From: Lysobacteraceae bacterium
GTDB lineage: Bacteria > Pseudomonadota > Gammaproteobacteria > Xanthomonadales > Xanthomonadaceae
DNA length: 13,097 bases
Reading direction: 5' to 3'
NCBI GenBank assembly: GCA_004173415.1
Contig: SEHC01000131.1
Coordinates: 1-13,097, forward strand
The translations under genes and the position numbers were made by a program. Shown here one piece after another: positions 1 to 6,840 of this stretch; position 1 is the first letter of the stretch; every line of letters starts with the position of its first letter. Under the pieces are notes generated by a model. It saw nothing but the letters and a program-made list of their open reading frames with translations, was not told the DNA's origin and searched no databases.

Positions 1-2
1 TC

Positions 3-56
3 TTCGCTTCCGTTTCCCGCACACTGCGCGACATGAAAAGCCTGGTCCATGCGTAG
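3..56 (+). CDS. 3' end of an unidentified upstream gene (partial)
   Basis: A reading frame enters from the left edge and ends with TAG at 54-56, giving a 17-residue tail that finishes in RDMKSLVHA. It overlaps the start of the next gene by 8 bases, which matches the tight spacing of the whole window and makes a real upstream operon partner likely. The tail is too short to assign to a family. Another frame is also open across these first bases, so the call rests mainly on the stop/start overlap. Confidence 0.4.
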   Translation, partial: FASVSRTLRDMKSLVHA

Positions 57-915
57 CAAGCTGTTCGTGCCCGGGGTGCGCCCGGAATTGTTCGCCAAGG
101 CCCTGGCGGGCGATGCCGATGCGCTGAGCCTGGACCTGGAGGATTCGGTGCCCGGGGCGCGCAAGCAGGAGGCGCGAGCCCATGTGTCGGCCTTCGTGCA
201 GTCCGCCGCGGCGCTGGCCTCGGCCAAGCTGGTCGTGGTCCGGGTCAATGCGCTGGATACCCCGCACCTGGTCGAGGACCTGGGCGCGGTCGTGGGTCAC
301 GGCGTCGGCCTGGTCAACCTGCCCAAGGTGGAATCGGCGCAGGACGTGCTCGCCGCCGTCGCCCTGCTGGAGCGCGCCGAAGCGGCCAATGGCGTGGCTT
401 CCCCGACCGGCCTGCTGGCCACCATCGAAACCCCGCGCGGCCTGCGCCGCGCCGCGGAAATCGCCGCGGCCCATCCACGCGTCGCCGGACTGCAGGTCGG
501 CCTGGCCGACCTGTTCGAGCCCCATGGCATCGACCGCCGCGATCCGGCCAATATCCATGCGGTGCTGTTCGCGGTGCGCATGGCCGCCGCCGAAGCCGGC
601 GTGCCAGCCTGGGATGCGGCCTTCGCCGACTTCGCCGATGAGCAGGGTTTCCGCGTCGAAGCCGGCATGGCCCGTCGCCTCGGCTACTGGGGCAAGAGCT
701 GCATCCATCCCCGCCAGGTCGCGCTGGCCAACGAAGTGTTCATGCCCGATGCCGCGCAGATCGCGCTGGCCCGCCGCATCGTCGCAGGGGCACGAGAGGC
801 CGCGCAGGCCGGGCGCGGTGCATTCGTCGTCGATGGCCGCATGGTCGATCTTCCTTTCCTGAAGCGTGCCGAGGCCCTGCTGGCCTCGATCGATTCGAAT
901 CCGAGCAAGCCTTGA
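49..915 (+). CDS. CitE-like HpcH/HpaI-family aldolase/lyase
   Basis: A 288-residue protein of the HpcH/HpaI aldolase / citrate lyase beta-subunit family, a single TIM barrel that cleaves or forms C-C bonds, often on CoA thioesters (citryl-, malyl- or citramalyl-CoA). Visible landmarks are the N-terminal LFVPG motif, LSLDLEDSV (residues 27-34), VRVN with Arg65, ATIETPRG with the metal-binding Glu127, GLADL with Asp154, and the C-terminal GKSCIHPRQV at 215-224. Length is normal for the family. The ATG at 49 was chosen because LFVPG sits right at the N-terminus, as in relatives; there is no strong Shine-Dalgarno. It overlaps an upstream tail and is followed with a one-base overlap by the symporter, so the genes are probably co-transcribed. 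There are no citrate lyase alpha or gamma subunits beside it, so it is more likely a stand-alone acyl-CoA lyase. The exact substrate is unknown. Confidence 0.85.
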   Translation: MRSKLFVPGVRPELFAKALAGDADALSLDLEDSVPGARKQEARAHVSAFVQSAAALASAKLVVVRVNALDTPHLVEDLGAVVGHGVGLVNLPKVESAQDVLAAVALLERAEAANGVASPTGLLATIETPRGLRRAAEIAAAHPRVAGLQVGLADLFEPHGIDRRDPANIHAVLFAVRMAAAEAGVPAWDAAFADFADEQGFRVEAGMARRLGYWGKSCIHPRQVALANEVFMPDAAQIALARRIVAGAREAAQAGRGAFVVDGRMVDLPFLKRAEALLASIDSNPSKP

Positions 916-3284
916 TGATCCGTATCCCCTTCCTTTTGCGTGCGGCGCGGAGGATGTCGCTGGTCCTGCTGGCCTCGGTCCTGTCGTTGCCGGCTTCCGC
1001 CGAAAGCCTTTCCAGGGTGGAGAGCACGCCACTGCCTGCCATCCCGACGGAACAGCCGCTGCTCGGCTTGCTGGCCGTGGAAGGCCGCCCGGTCGCCCTG
1101 ACCGCGCAGCAGGCCTGGGTCCTGGATGCACAGCGCCGGACCTGGTCGCCGTCGGCATGGAACCCGGCCGCCACGGCCGCACCGCTGCAGGGCGTCGCCG
1201 GCAACGGACGCCAGGCGTTCCTGCTGCGCGGACCGGCGCAGGACGCCATGGTGACCTCGGTCGAAAGCCTGTCGCTGGTCGACGGCGAGCCCGTGGCCAC
1301 GCCGCTGCCGGCGCTGCCACTGGCGCTGCGCAACGCCCGCGCGGCGGTCAATGCCGACTACGTTTACGTCGCCGGCTTGGATGCGGCCGGCGACAGCGTG
1401 CTGCTGTCGTTGCCGGCCACTGCGGACAGGCCGGCATGGACCCGCACGCCGGGCTGGGCCGGCAATGCGCCGCCCACGTCACTGGTCGCCCAGACCTCGG
1501 CGGTGTTCGCCACGCTGCCGTCGGCGGCTGGCGAAAGCATCCTGCGCTGGGCCGCCGATACGGGCTGGCAGGACAAGGGTGCGGTACCGGGCAGGATCGT
1601 GCCGGGGTCGGCGCGACCGATCGGCCAGGCGCACGTGATCTACCTGGTGCATCCCGCGGACGGCACCGCGCCGCGGATGATGACCTTCCATACCATCACC
1701 GGGTCGTGGGCCAGCCTGCCGGATTCGGAGGCTGGTGGGGTCGTCGCAACCGCGGCGCTGGACAGCGGCGTGCTGTGGGCGCGGCCCGGCGCCAGCGCCC
1801 AGGGCATCGAGCTCAACAGCATCCAGATCCAGTCGGGAAAGCAACTGCTTCGCTGGCTGGACTGGATCGTCATCCTGGTCTACCTGGGCGCGATGCTCTG
1901 CATCGGCCTGTACTTCTACCTCCGCGAGAAGCGTGCCTCGACTTCCGACTTCTTCGTCGGCGGGCGCTCCATCCCGTTCTGGGCCGCCGGCATCAGCCTG
2001 TACGCGACCAACGTCAGCTCGATCAGCTTCATCGCCATTCCCGCCAAGGCCTTCGAGACCAACTGGCAATACCTCGCCAACAACCTGATCGCGGTGCTGG
2101 GCCTGATGTTCGTCGCGGTGTGGATCGTGCCGCTGTTGCGGCGCCTCGACCTGATGTCCGTGTTCTCGTACCTGGAAACACGCTTCCACCCGGCCATCCG
2201 CATGCTGGCAAGCGCACTGTGCATCGCCATGCAGATCGGCGCGCGCATGAGCGTGATCCTGTTCCTCCCGTCGCTGGCCATCGCGACCATCACCGGCATC
2301 GACGTGGTGTGGAGCATCCTGATGATGGGGGTCTTCACCATCCTCTACACCACCATGGGCGGGATGAAGGCGGTCATCTGGACGGATTTCGCCCAGGTGT
2401 TCGTGATGTTCGGCGGCGCCATCTTCGCCATTGGATTCATCATCTACAGCTTGAACGGCGGCGTACCCGAGTTCGTCGCCACCGCCATGGCCGAAGACAA
2501 GATGAAGCTGTTCGATTTCAGCTTCGACCTGACCAAGGCCACGGTGTGGGGCTTCATCTTCCTGGTGCTGTTCGACGTCGTACTGACTTTCCCGAAGGAC
2601 CAGGTGCTCATGCAGCGCGTGCTCTCGACCAAGTCGGACCGCGAAGCGGGGCGCTCGATCTGGACGTTCGCGGCGATCATGATCCCCGGCGGTTTCTTCT
2701 TCTACATGATCGGCACGGCGCTGTTCGCGTACTACAAGTCGCATCCCGAGCGCATGGACCCGACCCTGTCGATCGACGCGACCTTCCCGCTGTTCATCGC
2801 CGCCGAACTACCGATGGGAGTCACCGGCCTGATCATCGCCGGCATCTTCGCGGCGGCCATGTCGACCCTGTCCAGCATCATCAACAGCGTGTCCACTCTG
2901 GCGTCGGTGGACTTCTACGAGAAGCTTGCGAAGAACCCGACGCCGAGGAAAAGCGTCCTGTTCGCCGAGGTCATGGGCGTACTGGTGGGGCTTTCGGGCA
3001 TTGCCCTGGCGCTGGTTCTTTCGCGCTTCGACATCCATTCGCTGTTCGACGTATCCATCGAGCTGGCGGGCCTGCTCGGGGGCGGTTTCGCCGGTGCCTA
3101 TACCCTGGGGATGTTCACCCGGCGCGCCAACTCGCAGGGCGTGGCGATCGGGATAGGCTCGAGCATCGTGCTGACGCTGGTCATCTGGTCGTTCCAGATG
3201 GTCCATCCGTATTTCTACCTGGGCATCTCGATCATGCTGTGCATCGTGATCGGCTACCTGGCCAGCCTGTGCGCGCTCGCCTGA
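915..3284 (+). CDS. Sodium:solute symporter with N-terminal periplasmic kelch-like domain
   Basis: About 789 residues in two parts. Residues 1-29 form a signal peptide (basic MIRIPFLLRAARR, hydrophobic core, then ASA before ES). Residues about 30-300 are a soluble region with kelch-like repeats (a YVYVAG strand, SVLLSLP, AWTR, SILRWAADTGW), resembling the NanM-type mutarotase propeller but degenerate. Residues about 315-789 are a full solute:sodium symporter (SSS) membrane domain of about 475 residues with many hydrophobic segments and the typical TSDFFVGGRS and FPKDQVLMQR-type loops. SSS proteins have a periplasmic N-terminus, so the propeller would lie in the periplasm. A TTG at 912 is also in frame, but the ATG at 915, sharing its A with the preceding TGA, is the better start. 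SSS domains fused to mutarotase-like propellers are known in sialic acid uptake, but no sialic acid gene is seen here, so the substrate is left open. Confidence 0.85.
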   Translation: MIRIPFLLRAARRMSLVLLASVLSLPASAESLSRVESTPLPAIPTEQPLLGLLAVEGRPVALTAQQAWVLDAQRRTWSPSAWNPAATAAPLQGVAGNGRQAFLLRGPAQDAMVTSVESLSLVDGEPVATPLPALPLALRNARAAVNADYVYVAGLDAAGDSVLLSLPATADRPAWTRTPGWAGNAPPTSLVAQTSAVFATLPSAAGESILRWAADTGWQDKGAVPGRIVPGSARPIGQAHVIYLVHPADGTAPRMMTFHTITGSWASLPDSEAGGVVATAALDSGVLWARPGASAQGIELNSIQIQSGKQLLRWLDWIVILVYLGAMLCIGLYFYLREKRASTSDFFVGGRSIPFWAAGISLYATNVSSISFIAIPAKAFETNWQYLANNLIAVLGLMFVAVWIVPLLRRLDLMSVFSYLETRFHPAIRMLASALCIAMQIGARMSVILFLPSLAIATITGIDVVWSILMMGVFTILYTTMGGMKAVIWTDFAQVFVMFGGAIFAIGFIIYSLNGGVPEFVATAMAEDKMKLFDFSFDLTKATVWGFIFLVLFDVVLTFPKDQVLMQRVLSTKSDREAGRSIWTFAAIMIPGGFFFYMIGTALFAYYKSHPERMDPTLSIDATFPLFIAAELPMGVTGLIIAGIFAAAMSTLSSIINSVSTLASVDFYEKLAKNPTPRKSVLFAEVMGVLVGLSGIALALVLSRFDIHSLFDVSIELAGLLGGGFAGAYTLGMFTRRANSQGVAIGIGSSIVLTLVIWSFQMVHPYFYLGISIMLCIVIGYLASLCALA

Positions 3285-3327
3285 CTGACCGGCCGGCCCT
3301 GATCGCCTGCTTTCCCAAGAGAGACGT

Positions 3328-4209
3328 GTGGATACCCAATTCCTCAAGACCTTCGTGGCCGTCGTGGACCGCGGTTCGATGGCCGCCGCCGCGCGCCTGC
3401 TCAACATCACCCCGGCCGCGGTGGCCCAGCAGATCCGCACCCTCGAGCGCGAGATCGGCGCGCCGCTGATCGCGCGCGTGGGCCGCACGGTCAGCGTGAC
3501 CGAGGAAGGTTCCCGCATCCTGCAGCGCAGCCGCGACCTGCTGCGCGACGTGGCCGACCTGCGCAGCCTGGCCAACGACAACGCCATCTCGGGCGAATTG
3601 CGCCTGGGCGCCTGCCCCACCGCACTGGCCGGCATGCTGCCGGACATCCTGGCGCGCATGGTCGACAAGTTCCCGGGCATCAACGTGTTCATCAAGCCGG
3701 GCTATTCGGCTGACCTGTATCGCGCCGTGGAAGGCGGCGAGCTGGATGGCGCCATCGTGCTGCACGCGCCATACACCCTGCCCAAGACCTGCAACTGGCA
3801 GCTGCTGCGCGAAGAGCCGCTGGTGGTGCTGGCGCCGGCGAGCATGGCCGGGCGCGATCCGCACGAGTTGCTGGCCACGCAGCCGCTGATCCGCTACGAC
3901 CGCAACCACTGGGGCGGGCGCCAGGCCGAGGAATACCTGCAGCGCGTCGGCATCACCCCGCAGGAGCGCTTCGAGCTAAATGCGCTCAACGCCATCGCGG
4001 TGATGGTCGACCGCGGACTGGGCGTGTCGCTGGTGCCGGACTGGGCGCGACCCTGGCCGGAGGGCCTGAAGCTGGTCCGGATCGCGCTGCCCGAAGCCAG
4101 CGTGCCGCGCCAGATCGGCATCGTCTGGTCGCGATCGACGGTCCGCATCCGGCTGGTGACCGTGTTCCTGGAGGAAAGCCGGGCGGCGATGAAGGCCCTC
4201 AACGACTGA
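3328..4209 (+). CDS. LysR-family transcriptional regulator
   Basis: A 293-residue LysR-type regulator. The N-terminal winged helix-turn-helix covers about residues 2-60: FLKTFVAVVDRGSMAAAARL, then TPAAVAQQIRTLE as recognition helix, and the usual LysR wing ending TVSVTEEG. A linker helix follows, and the effector-binding domain runs from about residue 90 (GELRLGACPT) to the end. The start is GTG at 3328, preceded by the purine-rich AAGAGAGA, and gives the standard LysR N-terminus. It lies 43 bases after the symporter on the same strand and 310 bases before the receptor gene. This differs from the usual divergent arrangement. A T-N11-A dyad at 4285-4297 is a candidate operator, so the receptor operon and its own gene are its likeliest targets. 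The inducer cannot be read from the sequence. Confidence 0.93.
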   Translation: MDTQFLKTFVAVVDRGSMAAAARLLNITPAAVAQQIRTLEREIGAPLIARVGRTVSVTEEGSRILQRSRDLLRDVADLRSLANDNAISGELRLGACPTALAGMLPDILARMVDKFPGINVFIKPGYSADLYRAVEGGELDGAIVLHAPYTLPKTCNWQLLREEPLVVLAPASMAGRDPHELLATQPLIRYDRNHWGGRQAEEYLQRVGITPQERFELNALNAIAVMVDRGLGVSLVPDWARPWPEGLKLVRIALPEASVPRQIGIVWSRSTVRIRLVTVFLEESRAAMKALND

Positions 4210-4230
4210 GCCCCCGCCGCGGCTTGCCGC

Positions 4231-4254
4231 CGCCGGCAATCGGTGTCGCCGGCG
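4231..4254 (+). other. GC-rich hairpin after lysR
   Basis: A perfect 7-bp stem (CGCCGGC / GCCGGCG) with a 10-base loop begins 21 bases after the LysR stop codon. No T-run follows, so it is not a standard intrinsic terminator. It could still slow polymerase or protect the lysR transcript end. Confidence 0.25.
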
Positions 4255-4265
4255 AGAGGCTGCAT

Positions 4266-4280
4266 TGCTGCGACGCAGCA
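4266..4280. promoter_or_regulatory. Perfect 15-bp palindrome, possible operator
   Basis: TGCTGCG and CGCAGCA form two perfect 7-bp arms around a central A. The site lies 4 bases before the T-N11-A dyad and next to the AT-rich patch, a position suited to a regulator binding upstream of the receptor promoter. The sequence does not identify the protein that binds it; it may be part of an extended LysR site. Confidence 0.35.
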
Positions 4281-4284
4281 TAAG

Positions 4285-4297
4285 TACCTGATTGGTA
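4285..4297. promoter_or_regulatory. Candidate LysR box (T-N11-A dyad)
   Basis: TACC-N5-GGTA is a 13-bp dyad with the T-N11-A geometry typical of LysR-family binding sites. It sits 75 bases beyond the end of the lysR gene and upstream of the receptor gene. Short dyads like this occur by chance, so the position next to the regulator is the main support. Confidence 0.35.
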
Positions 4298-4341
4298 AGC
4301 AACAAAAACTAGACTCTGAACATAGTTCCCGCCGGTTCTAT

Positions 4342-4353
4342 TCCCCCGGGGGA
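4342..4353. repeat. C5G5 palindrome
   Basis: TCCCCCGGGGGA is a perfect 12-bp palindrome in the presumed 5' leader of the receptor operon. It could be a protein site or could fold in RNA, but it has no loop-forming spacer. Its function is unknown. Confidence 0.3.
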
Positions 4354-4403
4354 GCGCCTAGTCTCCGCGCATTGTCGGGCTTCACGTAGGCGTCTTGGAG
4401 GGG

Positions 4404-4523
4404 ATGCCGGGCATCTTGGCCGCATTGCGCCAACTGCCGACGCACATACGCACGCAAACGGGGGAGCCGCGTACGCACGCGTCTCTGAACAACAAGTACA
4501 TCCATCGAGAACAGAGACCATGA
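4404..4523 (+). CDS. Possible 39-residue leader peptide coupled to the receptor gene
   Basis: An ATG directly after a strong purine run (GGAGGGG at 4397-4403) opens a 39-codon frame. Its TGA (4521-4523) overlaps the receptor ATG (4520-4522) as ATGA. The peptide begins MPGILAALRQLP, is basic and has no recognisable domain. The same ATGA overlap is used between real genes later in the window, which fits translational coupling. Against it: the gap between GGAGG and ATG is only 2 bases, codon third positions are less GC-rich than in the neighbouring genes, and a 40-codon open frame arises easily by chance in GC-rich DNA. It may be a non-conserved leader ORF or chance. Confidence 0.3.
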   Translation: MPGILAALRQLPTHIRTQTGEPRTHASLNNKYIHREQRP

Positions 4524-6766
4524 AGCACGTACCGGCCACATTCGGCGTTTTCCTGCTGGCAGCCGCCGTCAGCGCCAGCGTCCACGCGCAACAGGCGGCC
4601 GCAGCGGCCGAACCCGACCAGAAACAGGACAGCGCCGAGGCGATCGACCTCGATGGCGTGGTCGTCACCGGCGTGCGCAGCCCCAAGGCGATCGACAAGA
4701 TCCCCGGCGCGATCACCCTGGTGTCCAAGGAGGAGATCGCCCACACCTTGCTGCTGACCGAGGACGCGACCGCGGTGCTGGCCCGCACCGTGCCCGGTTA
4801 CGCCGAATCCTCGCAGGCGATGAGCAACACCGGTGAGACCCTGCGCGGCCGCATCGCGCTGCGCCTGTTCGACGGCATTCCGCAGGGCTCGCCGCTGCGC
4901 GAAGGCGGTCGCAACGCCACCTTCACCGACATGGGCATGGTCGGCCGCATCGAGGTGATCAACGGCCCGTCCGCGTCCGAAGGCATCGGCGCGGCCGGCG
5001 GCATCATCAACTACCTCTCCACGGTCCCGACCAAGGAAGGCAGCGAAGTCACCGTGACCTCGCGCTATTCCACCCAGTTCGGCGACGACAGCTCGGGCTG
5101 GAAGCTGGGCGTGAACTATGCGTACCTGGCCGACCAGTTCGACTTCGTAGGCGGCGTGTCGCGCGTCGACCGCGGCATCTCCTACGACGGCAACGGCCGC
5201 CGCATCGGCATGAACACCAGCGGCTCGGTCTCGGACTCGATCGCCGACAACCTCTTCCTGAAGGGCGGCATGAACTTCGGCGCGGACGGCGAACAGCGCC
5301 TGCAGGCCACCTACAGCCACTTCAAGATCGAAGGCCAGGGCAACTACGTGCAGGTCGAGGGCTGCCGTTACCATCCCGTCGATTGCCCGGTGCCGACCAC
5401 CAACACCTCCGAGCGCGGCCAGATCTACGGCCAGAAGGCCGAGTTCAACGATTTCGAACAGTTCGCCCTCAAGTACAGCCACGGCAACCTGTTCGGCGGC
5501 AGCCTGGTCGCCGACATCTACTTCGCCGACCAGGCCATGCGCTACCTGCCCGAGAACGGCGACGACAAGCAGCTGGTCAAGGTCCCGCCGGAAGGCATCC
5601 CGGACAGCGAGCGCATCTACGACCAGTCGGAAATCGTGACCAAGAAGCGCGGCATCCGCACGTCCTGGACCCGCGGCGACCTGTTCGGCGTGTCCGGCCT
5701 GGAATTGCGCACCGGCATCGACCTGGTGGAGGACGAGGCCCAGCAGCGCCTGGCCCTGACCAACCGCCTCTGGGTGCCGCCGATGGAATACACCAGCACC
5801 GCGCCCTACCTGCAGCTGACCTACGACCTCGGTCCGGTCACCCTGAGCGGCGGCTACCGCCATGAGGACGGCGAGCTGCACGTGGACAGCTACACGACCA
5901 CCGCCTATCGCAACGCGGTGTTCGTGGAAGGCGGCGGCGTGCAGTACACCGAGGGCCTGGTGAACTTCGGCGCGATCTGGCGGATCTCCGACCAGTGGTC
6001 GGTGTTCGGTTCCTACGGCGAGGGCTTCGGCCTGCCCAACATCGGCATCCCGCTGCGCAACATCCAGGTGCCGGGGCAGTCGGTCGACCGCATCGCCGAC
6101 CTGCAGGCCATCGTGGTGGAGAACACCGAGTTCGGCTTCAACTGGCGCGGCGAGCGCGGTTCCTTCAGCGGTTCGCACTACGACTCCAAGTCCCCGTTCG
6201 GCACCTCGCTGGCGGTGGATCCGGTGAACAACGATTTCATCCTGACCCGCGCCCCGGTGCGCATCAAGGGCATCGAGCTGAGCGGCGACTGGCGCTTCAC
6301 CGACCAGTGGAAGGTCAGCGCGCTGTATTCGCGCATCCGCGGCTTCACCTCGTTCTGGAACGCCGATCCGGAAGGGCGTTGGGACGCGGGCGGGCTGAAC
6401 AAGCCGATGGGCGTACTGGACGTCAACCCGGACAAGATCTCCGCCTCGGTGAGCTGGAAGTTCGTGCCCAACGGCGACATCACCCTGGGCGCGACCAAGT
6501 TGCTGGACCGGCACATCTCCGGCAGCGACACCAATACCGACCGCACGCCCAACGTCAGCTACGAGTACGACGAACAGACCTACGGCTACACCCTGTTCGA
6601 CCTGGGCGTGAACTACCAGTCGGAGAAGTACGGGCGCTTCTCGGTCGGCATCGAGAACCTGGCCGACAAGCAGTACATCCTCAGCTGGTCGCAGCTCCCC
6701 GGCTTCCAGAACTACTGGGCAGGCCGTGGCCGGATGATCTCGTTCACCCACCAGATCAAGTTTTGA
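4520..6766 (+). CDS. TonB-dependent outer-membrane receptor
   Basis: A 748-residue TonB-dependent receptor that imports a ligand across the outer membrane using energy from TonB-ExbBD. Residues 1-23 are a signal peptide (hydrophobic core, then VHA before QQ). A TonB-box-like DLDGVVVTG lies at 43-51. The plug domain spans about 55-172 and contains IPGAITLVSKEEI and the IEVINGPSASEGIGAAGGII region. The beta-barrel fills about 175-748 and ends IKF, with the terminal phenylalanine needed for barrel assembly. Two cysteines in the loop VEGCRYHPVDCP could form a disulfide. No SusD or carbohydrate-binding partner is nearby. The plug resembles the large siderophore-receptor group, but the ligand is not certain, and the following sugar genes argue for a glycoside or glycosylated ligand. 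It is the first main gene of the right-hand operon, after a leader with operator-like palindromes. Confidence 0.93.
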   Translation: MKHVPATFGVFLLAAAVSASVHAQQAAAAAEPDQKQDSAEAIDLDGVVVTGVRSPKAIDKIPGAITLVSKEEIAHTLLLTEDATAVLARTVPGYAESSQAMSNTGETLRGRIALRLFDGIPQGSPLREGGRNATFTDMGMVGRIEVINGPSASEGIGAAGGIINYLSTVPTKEGSEVTVTSRYSTQFGDDSSGWKLGVNYAYLADQFDFVGGVSRVDRGISYDGNGRRIGMNTSGSVSDSIADNLFLKGGMNFGADGEQRLQATYSHFKIEGQGNYVQVEGCRYHPVDCPVPTTNTSERGQIYGQKAEFNDFEQFALKYSHGNLFGGSLVADIYFADQAMRYLPENGDDKQLVKVPPEGIPDSERIYDQSEIVTKKRGIRTSWTRGDLFGVSGLELRTGIDLVEDEAQQRLALTNRLWVPPMEYTSTAPYLQLTYDLGPVTLSGGYRHEDGELHVDSYTTTAYRNAVFVEGGGVQYTEGLVNFGAIWRISDQWSVFGSYGEGFGLPNIGIPLRNIQVPGQSVDRIADLQAIVVENTEFGFNWRGERGSFSGSHYDSKSPFGTSLAVDPVNNDFILTRAPVRIKGIELSGDWRFTDQWKVSALYSRIRGFTSFWNADPEGRWDAGGLNKPMGVLDVNPDKISASVSWKFVPNGDITLGATKLLDRHISGSDTNTDRTPNVSYEYDEQTYGYTLFDLGVNYQSEKYGRFSVGIENLADKQYILSWSQLPGFQNYWAGRGRMISFTHQIKF

Positions 6767-6800
6767 TCGTCGAGTTGTCGGCGGCGTACGTATGCCTGCA

Positions 6801-6829
6801 CGTCGGGTTCAAGCTTGCCTTGCCCGACG
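6801..6829 (+). other. Hairpin between receptor and serine hydrolase genes
   Basis: A perfect 7-bp stem (CGTCGGG / CCCGACG) encloses a 15-base loop that contains the palindrome CAAGCTTG. No T-run follows, so it is unlikely to be a terminator. It ends 2 bases before the AGGGA motif of the proposed hydrolase start and could modulate translation or mRNA decay between the abundant receptor and the downstream enzymes. Confidence 0.3.
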
Positions 6830-6840
6830 GTAGGGAACCG

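Larger units (their letters stand above)
4210..4519 (+). promoter_or_regulatory. Intergenic control region upstream of the TonB-dependent receptor
   Basis: This is the only gap longer than 300 bases. It holds a GC hairpin just after lysR, two palindromes in its first 90 bases, the only AT-rich patch of the window (about 4281-4330, including an AACAAAAAC tract), a C5G5 palindrome, and a possible short leader ORF. The AT-rich patch is the most likely promoter site. TTGGTA at 4292-4297 could be a -35-like element, but no good -10 sits at standard spacing, so I do not call exact boxes. ACGCAC occurs at 4440, 4448 and 4473 within the presumed leader. Confidence 0.5.

Noticed and set aside
912..914. 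TTG at 912 as the symporter start
   Set aside because: The adjacent ATG at 915 overlaps the upstream stop as TGATG, a common coupled start, and changes the protein by only one residue.
3295..3302. A palindromic GGCC-type sequence in the gap before lysR as an operator
   Set aside because: It is too short and simple for this GC content; chance is the better explanation.
866..3469. A long plus-strand frame overlapping the symporter
   Set aside because: Its translation is Arg/Gly/His-rich and motif-free; the symporter frame has a signal peptide and transmembrane segments.
4231..4254. Intrinsic terminator after lysR
   Set aside because: There is a good stem but no T-run after it, so I list it only as a hairpin.
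4382..6751. A 789-residue open frame on the minus strand opposite the receptor gene
   Set aside because: It is a GC-rich antisense shadow with low-complexity His/Val/Gly/Ala/Arg content and no domain, while the plus-strand frame is a complete TonB-dependent receptor.
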